Below, one piece after another: positions 16,464-25,623 of a DNA stretch of 64,000 nucleotides. The stretch lies in NCBI GenBank assembly GCA_934394815.1, contig CAKRRD010000006.1, positions 1 through 64,000 of the forward strand. Direction: 5' to 3'. The notes under the pieces are model-generated. The model was not told the DNA's origin and did not search any database. It worked only from the letters and a program-made list of their open reading frames with translations. The stretch comes from an uncultured Acetatifactor sp. (GTDB lineage Bacteria; Bacillota; Clostridia; Lachnospirales; Lachnospiraceae). How positions within the stretch are numbered: position 1 is the stretch's first letter; each line of letters starts with the position of its first letter. A program made the translations under genes and the position numbers.

Positions 16464-16504
16464 TACATAAAAACAGGCCGGGACAACGAATCGAAGCAAA
16501 AACA

Positions 16505-16534
16505 TAGACAAGAATGCGGACTTTATGCTACAAT
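16505..16534 (+). promoter_or_regulatory. Candidate promoter for lepA-hemW
   Basis: TAGACA (16505-16510), an 18-base spacer, then TACAAT (16529-16534), in the 108-base gap after spoIIP. Confidence 0.5.
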
Positions 16535-16571
16535 TGTCAGACGTAAGAATATGTCGGGAAAGGACAGTAGT

Positions 16572-18389
16572 ATGGCAGCAATAGATCAGAGCAAGATCCG
16601 CAATTTTTGTATTGTGGCACACATAGATCACGGGAAATCCACTCTGGCAGACCGTATTATCGAGAAGACCGGTCTGCTTACCAGCAGAGAGATGCAGGCC
16701 CAGGTTCTGGATAACATGGATCTGGAGAGAGAACGTGGTATTACCATCAAGGCACAGGCAGTGCGTACCGTATATAGAGCACAGGACGGGGAAGAGTATA
16801 TTTTCAACCTGATCGACACTCCGGGACATGTGGACTTCAATTACGAGGTCAGCCGTTCCCTGGCGGCCTGTGACGGTGCGATTCTGGTGGTGGATGCGGC
16901 ACAGGGCATTGAGGCACAGACACTGGCCAATGTCTATCTGGCGCTGGATCATGATCTGGATGTCTTCCCGGTGATCAATAAGATCGATCTGCCCAGTGCA
17001 GATCCTCAGAGAGTTATTGAAGAAATCGAGGATGTCATCGGCATTGAGGCACAGGATGCCCCGTTGATCTCCGCGAAGAACGGCATCGGCATCGAGGAAG
17101 TCTTAGAGCAGATCGTGAAAAAGATCCCCGCCCCCAAGGGGAACCCGGACAACCCACTGCAGGCGCTGATCTTTGATTCTGTGTACGATTCCTATAAGGG
17201 GGTCATCATTTTCTGCCGTGTCATGGAAGGTACGGTGAAAAAAGGTACCATGATCCGCATGATGGCTACAGGAGCGAAGGAAGAAGTGGTGGAGGTCGGT
17301 TATTTCGGAGCGGGACAGTTTATCCCATGTGATGAGCTTTCCGCCGGAATGGTAGGCTATATTACCGCTTCCATTAAAAATGTAAAGGATACGGCGGTGG
17401 GCGATACCGTGACGGATGACAACAATCCCTGTGCAGAGCCTCTGCCCGGTTATAAAAAAGTACAGTCCATGGTGTACTGTGGACTGTATCCTGCGGACGG
17501 TTCCAAATATCCGGATCTGCGGGATGCCCTGGAAAAATTACAGTTAAACGATGCGTCCCTGTTCTATGAACCGGAGACTTCCGTGGCACTGGGATTTGGC
17601 TTCCGCTGCGGCTTTTTAGGCCTGTTACATCTGGAGATCATTCAGGAGCGGTTGGAGAGAGAGTACAATCTGGATCTGGTGACCACCGCTCCCGGCGTTG
17701 TCTATAAGGTGCATAAGACCAACGGGGAAGTGATCGAACTGACCAATCCCTCCAATCTGCCGGATCCCTCTGAGATTGAATACATGGAAGAACCGGTGGT
17801 AAATGCGGAGATCATGGTGACTTCCGAATTCATCGGCTCCATAATGGAACTGTGTCAGGAGCGCCGGGGCAAGTATCTCGGCATGGAATACATCGAGGGA
17901 ACCAGAGCACTGTTAAAATATGAACTGCCCTTAAACGAGATCATTTATGATTTCTTTGATGCCCTGAAATCCCGTTCCCGCGGCTATGCTTCCTTCGACT
18001 ATGATCTGAAGGGCTATGAGAGATCTAATCTGGTGAAACTGGATATTCTGATCAACCGTGAGGAAGTGGATGCCCTGTCCTTTATCGTCTGCGCGGATTC
18101 CGCCTATGAGAGAGGCCGTAAGATGTGTGAGAAGCTGAAGGATGAGATTCCCAGACACCTCTTCGAGATTCCCATTCAGGCGGCCATCGGCGGTAAGGTC
18201 ATTGCCAGAGAGACGGTAAAGGCCATGCGTAAGGATGTGCTGGCAAAATGTTACGGCGGTGATATCACCCGTAAAAAGAAGCTGCTGGAGAAGCAGAAAG
18301 AGGGGAAGAAGCGTATGCGTCAGTTCGGCAACGTAGAGATCCCTCAGAAGGCATTTATGAGCGTCTTAAAACTGGATGACAGAAACTGA
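16572..18389 (+). CDS. lepA: Elongation factor 4 (LepA)
   Basis: The 605-residue translational GTPase acts on stalled or assembling ribosomes. G1 is AHIDHGKST near residue 18, G2/G3 include RERGITIK and DTPGHVDF, and G4 is NKID. Domains II and III follow, and then the LepA-specific C-terminal domain ([20 protein letters not shown] near the end). AAGGA at 16559-16563 supports ATG 16572; an ATG seven codons upstream (16551) is a weaker choice. hemW begins 20 bases downstream, so the two are co-transcribed, as in Bacillus. Confidence 0.96.
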   Translation: MAAIDQSKIRNFCIVAHIDHGKSTLADRIIEKTGLLTSREMQAQVLDNMDLERERGITIKAQAVRTVYRAQDGEEYIFNLIDTPGHVDFNYEVSRSLAACDGAILVVDAAQGIEAQTLANVYLALDHDLDVFPVINKIDLPSADPQRVIEEIEDVIGIEAQDAPLISAKNGIGIEEVLEQIVKKIPAPKGNPDNPLQALIFDSVYDSYKGVIIFCRVMEGTVKKGTMIRMMATGAKEEVVEVGYFGAGQFIPCDELSAGMVGYITASIKNVKDTAVGDTVTDDNNPCAEPLPGYKKVQSMVYCGLYPADGSKYPDLRDALEKLQLNDASLFYEPETSVALGFGFRCGFLGLLHLEIIQERLEREYNLDLVTTAPGVVYKVHKTNGEVIELTNPSNLPDPSEIEYMEEPVVNAEIMVTSEFIGSIMELCQERRGKYLGMEYIEGTRALLKYELPLNEIIYDFFDALKSRSRGYASFDYDLKGYERSNLVKLDILINREEVDALSFIVCADSAYERGRKMCEKLKDEIPRHLFEIPIQAAIGGKVIARETVKAMRKDVLAKCYGGDITRKKKLLEKQKEGKKRMRQFGNVEIPQKAFMSVLKLDDRN

Positions 18390-18409
18390 TAAGAAGTTTA
18401 AGGAGCAAT

Positions 18410-19573
18410 ATGGATCAGAAAGAACTGGAATTATATATTCATATTCCCTTTTGCGTAAAAAAGTGCAGCTATTGCGACTTCCTGTCTGCCCCTGCCACGG
18501 AGCAGACAAGGGAAGCCTATATGGCTGCACTTTTTGCGGAGATCGGGGGAAGAGCGAAGAACTACAAAGATCGTATCGTAACGAGCATCTTTATCGGCGG
18601 CGGTACCCCCTCCCTGTTATCCGGGGAACAGGGAGGGCAGCTGATGGATCACATCAGAAAGCAGTTTGTACTGGCACCGGATGCCGAGATCACCATGGAA
18701 GTCAATCCGGGTACGGCCACGGCGCAGAAACTTCGGGATTTTCATACGGTGGGGATTAATCGCCTCAGCATCGGTATGCAGTCTGCCCAGGCCCAGGAAC
18801 TGAAAATGCTGGGCAGGATCCATGATTTTGAAGGCTTCTGTCAGGGGTACCGGGAAGCGGTGGAGGCCGGTTTTACGAATATCAATGTGGATGTCATGAG
18901 CGGACTGCCGGGACAGACGCTGGCAGGCTATAGGGATACCCTGGAAAAGGTGCTGCACTTAGAACCCATGCCGCAGCATATTTCTGCCTACAGCCTGATC
19001 GTGGAAGAGGGGACTCCTTTCGCGGCCATGGCGGAGCGGGGGCAGCTGCCTCTGCCGGAGGAAGATGTGGAACGGGCGATGTATGAGGAGACTATAGAGG
19101 TTCTGGAAAAATACGGATTTCACCGGTATGAGATCTCCAATTATGCCAGGGACGGCTATGAGTGCAGACACAATGTGGGCTACTGGATCCGCAGGGATTA
19201 TCTGGGCTTCGGTATCGGAGCAGCTTCCCTGATTGACAATGTGAGATTTCAGAACGGAAGGGATCTTGCCGCGTATCTGGCTCGTCCGCTGGACTGTCGG
19301 GAAGAAGAACAGAGCCTTACCACACAGGAGCAGATGGAGGAGACCCTGTTTCTGGGATTGCGGCTGACAAAGGGGGTGTCCTATGATGCCTTTGCCAGAC
19401 AGTATGGCAGCAGTCTGCAGGAAATCTACGGAGAAGTCATTGCCCGCAATGTGGCAGACGGACTGTTACAGGTCACGGAGGGAAAAGAGAACGAAAAAAG
19501 CGGGCAGTATCTGGCCCTGACAAAGAGAGGACTGGATCTGAGTAATTACGTGATGGCGCAGTTTTTATTCTGA
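18410..19573 (+). CDS. hemW: Radical SAM protein HemW, heme chaperone family
   Basis: The 387-residue protein has the radical SAM cluster motif C15, C19, C22 (HIPFCVKKCSYCDF). The residue after CxxC is D then F, so the fourth Cys of true oxygen-independent coproporphyrinogen oxidase (HemN) is missing; this marks it as HemW. GGGTPS near residue 64 is the SAM-binding loop, and EVNPGTATAQKL and RLSIGMQSAQ are family blocks. The C-terminal HemN-type domain starts near residue 300. Annotation as coproporphyrinogen oxidase would probably be wrong. It sits directly behind lepA. Confidence 0.93.
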   Translation: MDQKELELYIHIPFCVKKCSYCDFLSAPATEQTREAYMAALFAEIGGRAKNYKDRIVTSIFIGGGTPSLLSGEQGGQLMDHIRKQFVLAPDAEITMEVNPGTATAQKLRDFHTVGINRLSIGMQSAQAQELKMLGRIHDFEGFCQGYREAVEAGFTNINVDVMSGLPGQTLAGYRDTLEKVLHLEPMPQHISAYSLIVEEGTPFAAMAERGQLPLPEEDVERAMYEETIEVLEKYGFHRYEISNYARDGYECRHNVGYWIRRDYLGFGIGAASLIDNVRFQNGRDLAAYLARPLDCREEEQSLTTQEQMEETLFLGLRLTKGVSYDAFARQYGSSLQEIYGEVIARNVADGLLQVTEGKENEKSGQYLALTKRGLDLSNYVMAQFLF

Positions 19574-19599
19574 GAATCGCGGGAGAGTGACAGGCACTT

Positions 19600-19641
19600 G
19601 TGGACAGAAAATCACATAAACTATCATAAGCAACTGTCCAC
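19600..19641 (+). promoter_or_regulatory. Inverted repeat abutting the sigK ribosome-binding site
   Basis: GTGGACAG (19600-19607) pairs perfectly with CTGTCCAC (19634-19641). The GGAGGG of sigK starts at the next base (19642), so a stem here would place the ribosome-binding site at its foot. Confidence 0.45.
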
Positions 19642-19652
19642 GGAGGGATTTT

Positions 19653-20288
19653 TTGAAAACCTTTCAGCAGCCATTAACCGCAGGAGAAGAAGCTTATTAT
19701 ATCCGTTTGCTCAGGGAAGGTACCGTGGAAGAATCCAGACAGGCCAGGGAAATCCTGGTGGAGAGAAACTTACGCCTGGTGGCACATATTGCCAAAAAAT
19801 ACCAGAACGTTGAGGAAGATATGGAGGATCTGATCTCTATCGGATGCATCGGTCTGATCAAGGCGGTGAATTCTTTTGATTCCGGAAAAGGGAGACTGGC
19901 CACCTATGCCTGCAGATGTATTGACAACGAACTGCTGATGATGCTGCGGAGCCGTAAAAAACTGTCCAGAGAAGTCTCGTTGTACGAACCCATCGGTCAG
20001 GATAAGGAAGGCAATGCCATCCATCTGCTGGACGTGATCGAAGAGAAACAGAAAGACGTGGTGGAAGATCTGGAGCTGGGAAGGAATATAAAGCGGCTGT
20101 TTCTGGCACTGGACCGGTGCCTCACGGAACGGGAGTACCGGATCCTGGTGATGCGTTACGGAATCCGGGGATACAAAGAGCATACCCAGCAGGAAGTGGG
20201 AGATACGCTGGGGATCTCCAGAAGCTACGTCTCCCGCATGGAAAAAAGAGCACTGCACAAGCTGTCGGAGGAACTTCGGGAGGACTAA
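19653..20288 (+). CDS. sigK: Sporulation sigma factor SigK without a pro-sequence
   Basis: The 211-residue sigma-70-family protein would direct RNA polymerase to late mother-cell spore genes. Region 2 includes NLRLVAHIAKKYQN, DLISIGCIGLIKAV and LATYACRCIDNELLM; region 4 ends with the SigK-like helix-turn-helix LGISRSYVSRMEKRAL. The core sequence (for example IGQDKEGNAI) matches SigK over SigE. Translation begins at TTG 19653, five bases after GGAGGG. In Bacillus subtilis about 20 extra residues precede this point and are cut off by SpoIVFB; here an in-frame TAA at 19617 shows no such extension is encoded. The gene is uninterrupted, so no skin element is present. It follows hemW, where Bacillus has hrcA. 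Confidence 0.93.
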   Translation: MKTFQQPLTAGEEAYYIRLLREGTVEESRQAREILVERNLRLVAHIAKKYQNVEEDMEDLISIGCIGLIKAVNSFDSGKGRLATYACRCIDNELLMMLRSRKKLSREVSLYEPIGQDKEGNAIHLLDVIEEKQKDVVEDLELGRNIKRLFLALDRCLTEREYRILVMRYGIRGYKEHTQQEVGDTLGISRSYVSRMEKRALHKLSEELRED

Positions 20289-20296
20289 ACATCACC

Positions 20297-20325
20297 TTGT
20301 CAATTAAGGAACACTGTGATATATT
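20297..20325 (+). promoter_or_regulatory. Promoter for the HD-domain protein and pilT
   Basis: TTGTCA (20297-20302), 17 bases, then TATATT (20320-20325), just after the sigK stop. Confidence 0.6.
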
Positions 20326-20363
20326 TATTTCTATAAGTGACGTAAGATAAGGGGGGAATAACG

Positions 20364-21440
20364 ATGCATTTTGTGAGAACGGAAGACTTAAAGACGGGAA
20401 TGCGTCTGGCAAGACCTGTTTATAATAAGAAGTGTATTCTTTTGTTTGACAGAAATTCCCTTTTGTCATTACAGGCAATCGAAAGCATTCGTAATTTCGG
20501 ACTGATCGGTGTCTATGTACTGGAACCGGCAGAACCGCTTCCACCTCTGACCCAGGAGGATCTGGAGTTCGAACGGTTCCAGATCCAGGCAATCAGTGCC
20601 ATTGAGGAGGAACTGGACCGCATTCTGAAGACCAGAAAGCAGAACAGGACCCAGCCCATTGCAGATATGGTCATCCGCAATTACGGACATTTGGATGATA
20701 AGATCAATTTCTACCAGAATCTGAGAAGCCGGGAGGACTATGTATCCCGGCATTCCCTGAATGTGGCAATACTCTGTGCCATGATTACCCATGTGATGAA
20801 TATAAGGCGGGAAGAACAGTATCATACCGTATGTGCTGCCATTCTCCACGATATGGGAAAAGTGAAGAAACATGACGACGTGTACTATGGAGCACCCTAT
20901 TCCAGAGAGGACATGCTGCGGAATTGTGAGACACAGGAAGATGCTTATGGGATCCTGGAGGAGGCCTTCGCCACCGATGGACCGGGCATCCGCAGGATCT
21001 GTCAGCAGGCAGCCGGAAAACAGCTGAATCTGTTTCCGGAGGACGGGGTGAAGAGCAAATATAAAATGCTGGCAGGGGCCAATGTGCTTCTGGTGGCGAA
21101 CCGCTATGATGAGATCACGGCCATGACACTGCAGGGAACGGCACAGTCGGAGGTAAAGGCAATTCAGGAGTTTCTGGACCATCCGGAGGTATACGATCCG
21201 GAGACTGTACGGGCGCTGATCCGTTCTGTCAATATTCTGCCGCCCGGTGCCAGCGTGGAACTCAGTACGGGAGAGAAAGCACTGGTATTGAATGAGAATC
21301 AGGAAAATGTGCTGCGTCCTACGGTGGTAAGCTTCCGGGACAACAGTATTTTAGACCTGTCACTTCCCGGAAATGAGGACATTCAGATCGTGGATGTCAT
21401 GAAAACCATGGACAACCGGTACATATTAAAAAAACAGTAA
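20364..21440 (+). CDS. HD-GYP-like protein, possible degenerate c-di-GMP phosphodiesterase
   Basis: The 358-residue protein begins with the region common to HD-GYP proteins (MHFVRTEDLKTGMRLARPVY). The HD part is intact: YVSRHSLNVAILCAMI near residue 125 and AAILHDMGKVKKHDD near residue 155. The GYP part is not recognisable: where HHExxxGxGYP should follow there is a divergent stretch (YSREDMLRN). Motifs NRYDEITAM and a C-terminal beta-rich segment (EKALVLNENQENVLRPTVV) match the rest of the family. It may be an HD hydrolase with altered specificity or a binding protein. pilT starts 9 bases downstream, so the two share an operon. Confidence 0.75.
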   Translation: MHFVRTEDLKTGMRLARPVYNKKCILLFDRNSLLSLQAIESIRNFGLIGVYVLEPAEPLPPLTQEDLEFERFQIQAISAIEEELDRILKTRKQNRTQPIADMVIRNYGHLDDKINFYQNLRSREDYVSRHSLNVAILCAMITHVMNIRREEQYHTVCAAILHDMGKVKKHDDVYYGAPYSREDMLRNCETQEDAYGILEEAFATDGPGIRRICQQAAGKQLNLFPEDGVKSKYKMLAGANVLLVANRYDEITAMTLQGTAQSEVKAIQEFLDHPEVYDPETVRALIRSVNILPPGASVELSTGEKALVLNENQENVLRPTVVSFRDNSILDLSLPGNEDIQIVDVMKTMDNRYILKKQ

Positions 21441-21449
21441 GGAGCAATT

Positions 21450-22502
21450 ATGCCAACAATCGAAGAAATACTCAGAGCCGCCAAGGAGGCGGGAGCAAGT
21501 GATGTGCATCTGACGGTAGGTATCCCGCCCAAGATGCGTGTGAACGGTAATCTGATCACCATGGATTATCCGAAAATGCTTCCGGCGGATACTTTGGAGG
21601 TCCTGGTCAATATTATGACGGAAGTACAGAGAGAACGTTTTGAGGAGCGCGGAGAATACGATATGTCTTTCTCTATTCCCAACTGCGGACGTTACCGTGT
21701 CAATGCCTATAAGCAGAGAGGCTCTGTGGCACTGGCTTTCCGACTGGTGGGAACTGTGGTGCCTTCTCCGGAGGAACTGGGGGTACCGGAATCCGTCGTG
21801 GAACTCTATCAGCGTAAGCGTGGACTGGTACTGGTCACCGGACCTACCGGAAGCGGTAAATCCACCACCCTTGCCGCCATCATTGACAAGATCAACAATA
21901 ACAGAGATGCCCATGTCATCACACTGGAGGATCCTATCGAGTATCTGCATCAGCACAAGATGTCCATGGTCAACCAGAGAGAGATCGGCATTGATTCCAA
22001 TAATTACGCCAATGCCTTAAGAGCGGCACTTCGAGAGGATCCCGATGTCATTCTCGTGGGTGAGATGCGTGACTTCGAGACCATCAGCGTAGCTATCACG
22101 GCGGCGGAGACCGGCCATCTGGTATTGTCCACCTTGCATACCATCGGCGCCGCCAGCACCGTAGACCGTGTGATCGATGTCTTCCCGCCGCATCAGCAGC
22201 AACAGATCCGCGTGCAGCTGTCCAATACGCTGGAAGCGGTCATTTCCCAGCAGCTGATCCCTACGGCGGACGGCAGACACCGTGTGGCTGCTTTTGAGGT
22301 CATGCATGCCAATCATGCAGTCCGCAACCTGATCCGGGAAGGCAAATCCCATCAGCTGGCCAGCGTTATGCAGACCAACCGGAAGCTGGGCATGATCACC
22401 ATGGATGAGGCTATTGTGCAGCTGTATTTTGAAGGCAGGATTGACAGAGAGCATGCGATCCAGTTTGCACAGGATTCTGACAGCATGGAAAATAAGATCT
22501 GA
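21450..22502 (+). CDS. pilT: Type IV pilus retraction ATPase PilT
   Basis: The 350-residue secretion-type ATPase has an N-terminal domain (residues 1-100) and a RecA-like core with Walker A GPTGSGKSTT near residue 130, the Asp box ITLEDPIEY, Walker B-like DPDVILVGEMRD and the His box TGHLVLSTLHT. The C-terminal NLIREGKSHQL is the retraction-specific AIRNLIRE motif. That motif supports PilT over PilB. AAGGAG is 5 bases before the start. No pilin or pilus assembly gene is in the window. Its partner genes are an HD-GYP-like protein upstream and the DNA-uptake genes comM and dprA downstream. Confidence 0.93.
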   Translation: MPTIEEILRAAKEAGASDVHLTVGIPPKMRVNGNLITMDYPKMLPADTLEVLVNIMTEVQRERFEERGEYDMSFSIPNCGRYRVNAYKQRGSVALAFRLVGTVVPSPEELGVPESVVELYQRKRGLVLVTGPTGSGKSTTLAAIIDKINNNRDAHVITLEDPIEYLHQHKMSMVNQREIGIDSNNYANALRAALREDPDVILVGEMRDFETISVAITAAETGHLVLSTLHTIGAASTVDRVIDVFPPHQQQQIRVQLSNTLEAVISQQLIPTADGRHRVAAFEVMHANHAVRNLIREGKSHQLASVMQTNRKLGMITMDEAIVQLYFEGRIDREHAIQFAQDSDSMENKI

Positions 22503-22765
22503 AGATAAAACGGATCATGGAGTAGGAAAATGTGGTGGCTTACGGGCTTCCTGTAGGCCGCTGCAGTGACTTGATAAAAATTCTGATTAAAATTTCTCAT
22601 ACAAAATTCTAAGAAGTATCCGGTATTTTCATTGCCCATCCGGGCGATTATGATTACCCTTTGTATTTTACAATTTGTTTTGCCGTTTTGACGTGTAATA
22701 TTTTTCCGTCTTTTTCTTTCACTGTTATTTCCATAGAAACAAACATTTTCAAAGGAGGTATTTTT
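22503..22765. other. T-rich intergenic region before comM
   Basis: The 263 bases show no convincing gene. The second half is T-rich on the + strand and ends in AAAGGAGG. A small GCCC-ATCC-GGGC hairpin lies near 22640. No good sigma-A promoter was found. An ATG-initiated extension of comM at 22661 is open but lacks family sequence. Confidence 0.5.
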
Positions 22766-24310
22766 ATGTTTACTACAGTATGTTCGGCGGCAGTCTACGG
22801 ACTGCAGGCGTATCTGGTCCGCGTAGAGGTGGATCTGGCAGGAGGACTGCCTTCCTTTCAACTGGTGGGGTCATTGGGAGCGGAGGTGAAGGAATCCAGG
22901 GAGAGAGTGTGCGTGGCCATGAAGAATTCCGGTTTCCGGATTCCACCGTCCCATATTACGGTGAATCTGGCACCGGCGGGCAGACGCAAGGACGGTACGG
23001 CGTTTGACCTGCCCATTGCGGTGGGGCTGTTGCGGAATATGGAACTTTTAAAGAAAGAGATGTTACAGGATACCCTGTTTCTGGGAGAACTGGGTCTGAA
23101 CGGTGAGATCAAAAAGGTAAAAGGGGTACTTCCCATCGTACAGGAGGCGGCAAAAAGCGGGATTCGCAGGGTGGTGGTACCGGGGGAGAATGCCATGGAA
23201 GCGGCTGTGATTCCGGGAATCACGGTCTGGGGCGTAAACTGCCTGAATGATCTGCTGGCGGCATTGAGCCATCCGGGGGAAGAGAGTGGGAAAGTATACC
23301 GGCCCAGAATCCGGGCAGAAGAATTGCTGCAGGAAGGAAACGGATCCGGAATGGGAGATTTCCGGGAAGTGGCGGGACAGGAAAATGCCAAGCGGGGAGC
23401 GGAGATTGCTGCCGCAGGATTTCATAATCTGTTAATGATAGGGCCGCCGGGAGTGGGGAAATCCATGATCGCCGGACGGATTCCGGGAATCCTGCCGCCC
23501 CTGACGCTGGAGGAAAGTCTGGAGGTGACGGGAATCTTTAGTGTGGCAGGACTGCTGCCGCCGGGACAGGCTCTGATTACAAGAAGACCCTTTTATGCGC
23601 CTCATCATACTGTGACACAGGCGGCACTGATCGGCGGTGGCAGCGGAATTCCCAGACCGGGTATGGTGTCTCTGGCACACCGGGGTGTCTTGTTTCTGGA
23701 TGAACTGCCGGAATTCCAGAAGGCGGTGCTGGACGGAATGAGGCAGCCCATGGAGGAACATAAGGTACAGATCGCCCGCAATGCCGGCATGGTCACCTAC
23801 CCTTCGGACTTTATTCTGGCAGCGGCCATGAACCCCTGTCCCTGCGGCTACTATCCGGATCGGAATAAGTGCCGATGTACCCAGCCGCAGATTGAGAGAT
23901 ATCTGGGAAAAATATCGGGACCGATCTTAGACAGGATCGATCTGTGTGTGGAACTGCATCCGGTGGATATTCTGCATTTGCAGAAAACGGGGAACCAGAG
24001 AAGCAGTGAAGATATGAAAAAGAGGATCCTGGGGGCAAGAAAGCGGCAGACAGAACGGTTTGCGGGAACAGATTGTCGTTTCAACGGAGATATCCGCTCT
24101 GCACAGGTAGAGCAGTACTGTCCGTTGGGAGAGGAGGAGCGGAAGGTGATGGAACAGCTGTACAACACTCTGCAGCTCAGTGCCAGAGCCTATCACCGGA
24201 TCCTGAAAACGGCCCGGACCATCGCGGATCTGGAGGGCAGAGAACAGATTGCCGGGGAACATCTGCTGGAGGCAGCGTGTTACCGTCCTTCGGAGACGTA
24301 TTGGAATTAA
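22766..24310 (+). CDS. comM: ComM/YifB family AAA+ ATPase (Mg chelatase-like)
   Basis: The 514-residue protein begins MFTTVCSAAVYGLQAYLVRVEVD, the typical YifB start. AAAGGAGG at 22751-22758 fixes ATG 22766. An N-terminal Lon-protease-like S5 fold (about residues 20-170) precedes the AAA+ core with Walker A GPPGVGKSM near residue 225 and Walker B-like GVLFLDELPEF. MNPCPCGYY and CRCTQPQIERY supply the Cys-rich insert of the family. The C-terminal domain ends at YHRILKTARTIADLEG. In Gram-negative species ComM is a branch-migration helicase for integrating taken-up DNA. dprA follows, which supports a DNA-uptake role. Confidence 0.93.
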   Translation: MFTTVCSAAVYGLQAYLVRVEVDLAGGLPSFQLVGSLGAEVKESRERVCVAMKNSGFRIPPSHITVNLAPAGRRKDGTAFDLPIAVGLLRNMELLKKEMLQDTLFLGELGLNGEIKKVKGVLPIVQEAAKSGIRRVVVPGENAMEAAVIPGITVWGVNCLNDLLAALSHPGEESGKVYRPRIRAEELLQEGNGSGMGDFREVAGQENAKRGAEIAAAGFHNLLMIGPPGVGKSMIAGRIPGILPPLTLEESLEVTGIFSVAGLLPPGQALITRRPFYAPHHTVTQAALIGGGSGIPRPGMVSLAHRGVLFLDELPEFQKAVLDGMRQPMEEHKVQIARNAGMVTYPSDFILAAAMNPCPCGYYPDRNKCRCTQPQIERYLGKISGPILDRIDLCVELHPVDILHLQKTGNQRSSEDMKKRILGARKRQTERFAGTDCRFNGDIRSAQVEQYCPLGEEERKVMEQLYNTLQLSARAYHRILKTARTIADLEGREQIAGEHLLEAACYRPSETYWN

Positions 24311-24393
24311 TGGAAGCGATTTTGTGCCTGCACGGGAGATTCAGCACCGGAAGGCACAGGCTGTGTGGAACAGGGAAAGGGACGGGTAGGTTT

Positions 24394-25557
24394 ATGACAG
24401 AGGAAGAGAGAAAGTATGCATATTTTTTGTGCAGCATCCCGGGAATCGGGGGCGTACGGGCAGGACAGCTGCTGGCACAGTTCGGATCACCCCGTGGGGT
24501 TTATGCGGCGGAGACAGAGGTCTTACGGCAGTATGTGGGCGGCTCTGTGGCGGAAACTATGGAGCGGCAGAAGAAAAGCGGGGAGTGGGAGAGGGAATAC
24601 GGACAGCTGGCGGAAAAACAGATTGGATTTGTTTTGCGGGAGGAGGACAGTTTTCCGCAGAAACTGGCGGAGATTCCGGATCCGCCTTATGGAATCTTTT
24701 ATCGCGGAAGACTGCCGGAGGCCACAGAACCGGCGGTGGCAGTCATCGGGGCCAGAGAATGTTCCGGGTACGGCAGATATGTGGCGGAGGAGCTGGGGGG
24801 ATATCTGGGGAGAGCGGGGATCCAGGTCATCAGCGGCATGGCCCGGGGAATCGACGGGATCAGCCAGCAGGCGGCACTTTCCGCCGGAGGAACCTCCTAT
24901 GGGATATTGGGGTGTGGCGTGGATATCTGTTATCCCAGTCAGAACCGCAGACTGTATGAGGAATTGCTGCAAAAGGGTGGATTATTGTCGACCTACATGC
25001 CGGGGACAAAGCCTCTGCCGCAGTTTTTTCCACCAAGGAACCGTATCGTCAGCGGACTGTCGGATGCCCTGATCGTCATTGAGGCCAGACAGAAGAGTGG
25101 GACGTTGATCACGGTGGACATGGCGCTGGAGCAGGGGAAGGATGTCTATGTGGTGCCGGGACGGATCACGGACAGGCTCAGTGACGGCTGCAATCGTCTG
25201 CTGTCCCAGGGGGCGGGGGTGTTTTTATCTCCGGAGAACTTTGTGGAGGAATTTTTAAAAAACTGGGAGGAAAAACAGGGACTTTCTTCGGAACCTTCCG
25301 ACGGAAAGAAGAGGGGAAAATACGGAAGGACGAACAGCGGAACCAGGACAAAAGTAAAATTGCCCAAAGAATCGTTGAAAAAGATATTTGAATGCCTGGG
25401 GCCGGTACCGAAGACATCGGAGACCCTATTGCAGGAACTCTGGGAAATGGGGGAATATACGGATATTTCAGCACTCAACAGAGGACTGATGGAACTGGAG
25501 CTTTCGGGATTCGCCAGACAGAGCACCCCGGGATATTTCAGCACTTCTGCGAATTGA
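24394..25557 (+). CDS. dprA: DNA-processing protein DprA
   Basis: The 387-residue protein binds incoming single-stranded DNA and loads RecA. It begins MTEEERKYAYFLCSIPGIGG, the N-terminal SAM-like region. The Rossmann-like core contains VAVIGARECSGYG, ISGMARGIDGISQQAAL, the GCGVDICYP block and the end FFPPRNRIVSGLSDALIVIEA. The C-terminal winged helix (about residues 320-385) has LLQELWEMGEYTDISALNRGLMELELSG. The start is set by family alignment; an upstream ATG at 24310 that overlaps the comM stop would add 28 unrelated residues. In Bacillus, dprA lies next to topA; here ispG, polC and two tRNA genes come between. Confidence 0.94.
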   Translation: MTEEERKYAYFLCSIPGIGGVRAGQLLAQFGSPRGVYAAETEVLRQYVGGSVAETMERQKKSGEWEREYGQLAEKQIGFVLREEDSFPQKLAEIPDPPYGIFYRGRLPEATEPAVAVIGARECSGYGRYVAEELGGYLGRAGIQVISGMARGIDGISQQAALSAGGTSYGILGCGVDICYPSQNRRLYEELLQKGGLLSTYMPGTKPLPQFFPPRNRIVSGLSDALIVIEARQKSGTLITVDMALEQGKDVYVVPGRITDRLSDGCNRLLSQGAGVFLSPENFVEEFLKNWEEKQGLSSEPSDGKKRGKYGRTNSGTRTKVKLPKESLKKIFECLGPVPKTSETLLQELWEMGEYTDISALNRGLMELELSGFARQSTPGYFSTSAN

Positions 25558-25583
25558 CAAGGCTTTCGGAAAGGGGGTATAGT
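25554..25583 (+). promoter_or_regulatory. Promoter for ispG-polC
   Basis: TTGACA (25554-25559) overlaps the dprA stop codon. An 18-base spacer leads to TATAGT (25578-25583). Confidence 0.75.
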
Positions 25584-25623
25584 AATAGACATATGAGAAT
25601 GACGAGAAAGGTCAGGTGCCCTT

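Noticed and set aside
22661..22765. N-terminal extension of comM from an ATG at 22661
   Set aside because: AAAGGAGG and the family N terminus both point to 22766. The extension is hydrophobic noise from T-rich DNA.
22503..22765. Possible minus-strand small gene before comM
   Set aside because: An open minus-strand frame exists but runs into pilT and comM, with no ribosome-binding site or family likeness.
24310..24393. Upstream ATG for dprA overlapping the comM stop
   Set aside because: It would add 28 residues unlike the DprA N terminus. Kept only as an alternative.
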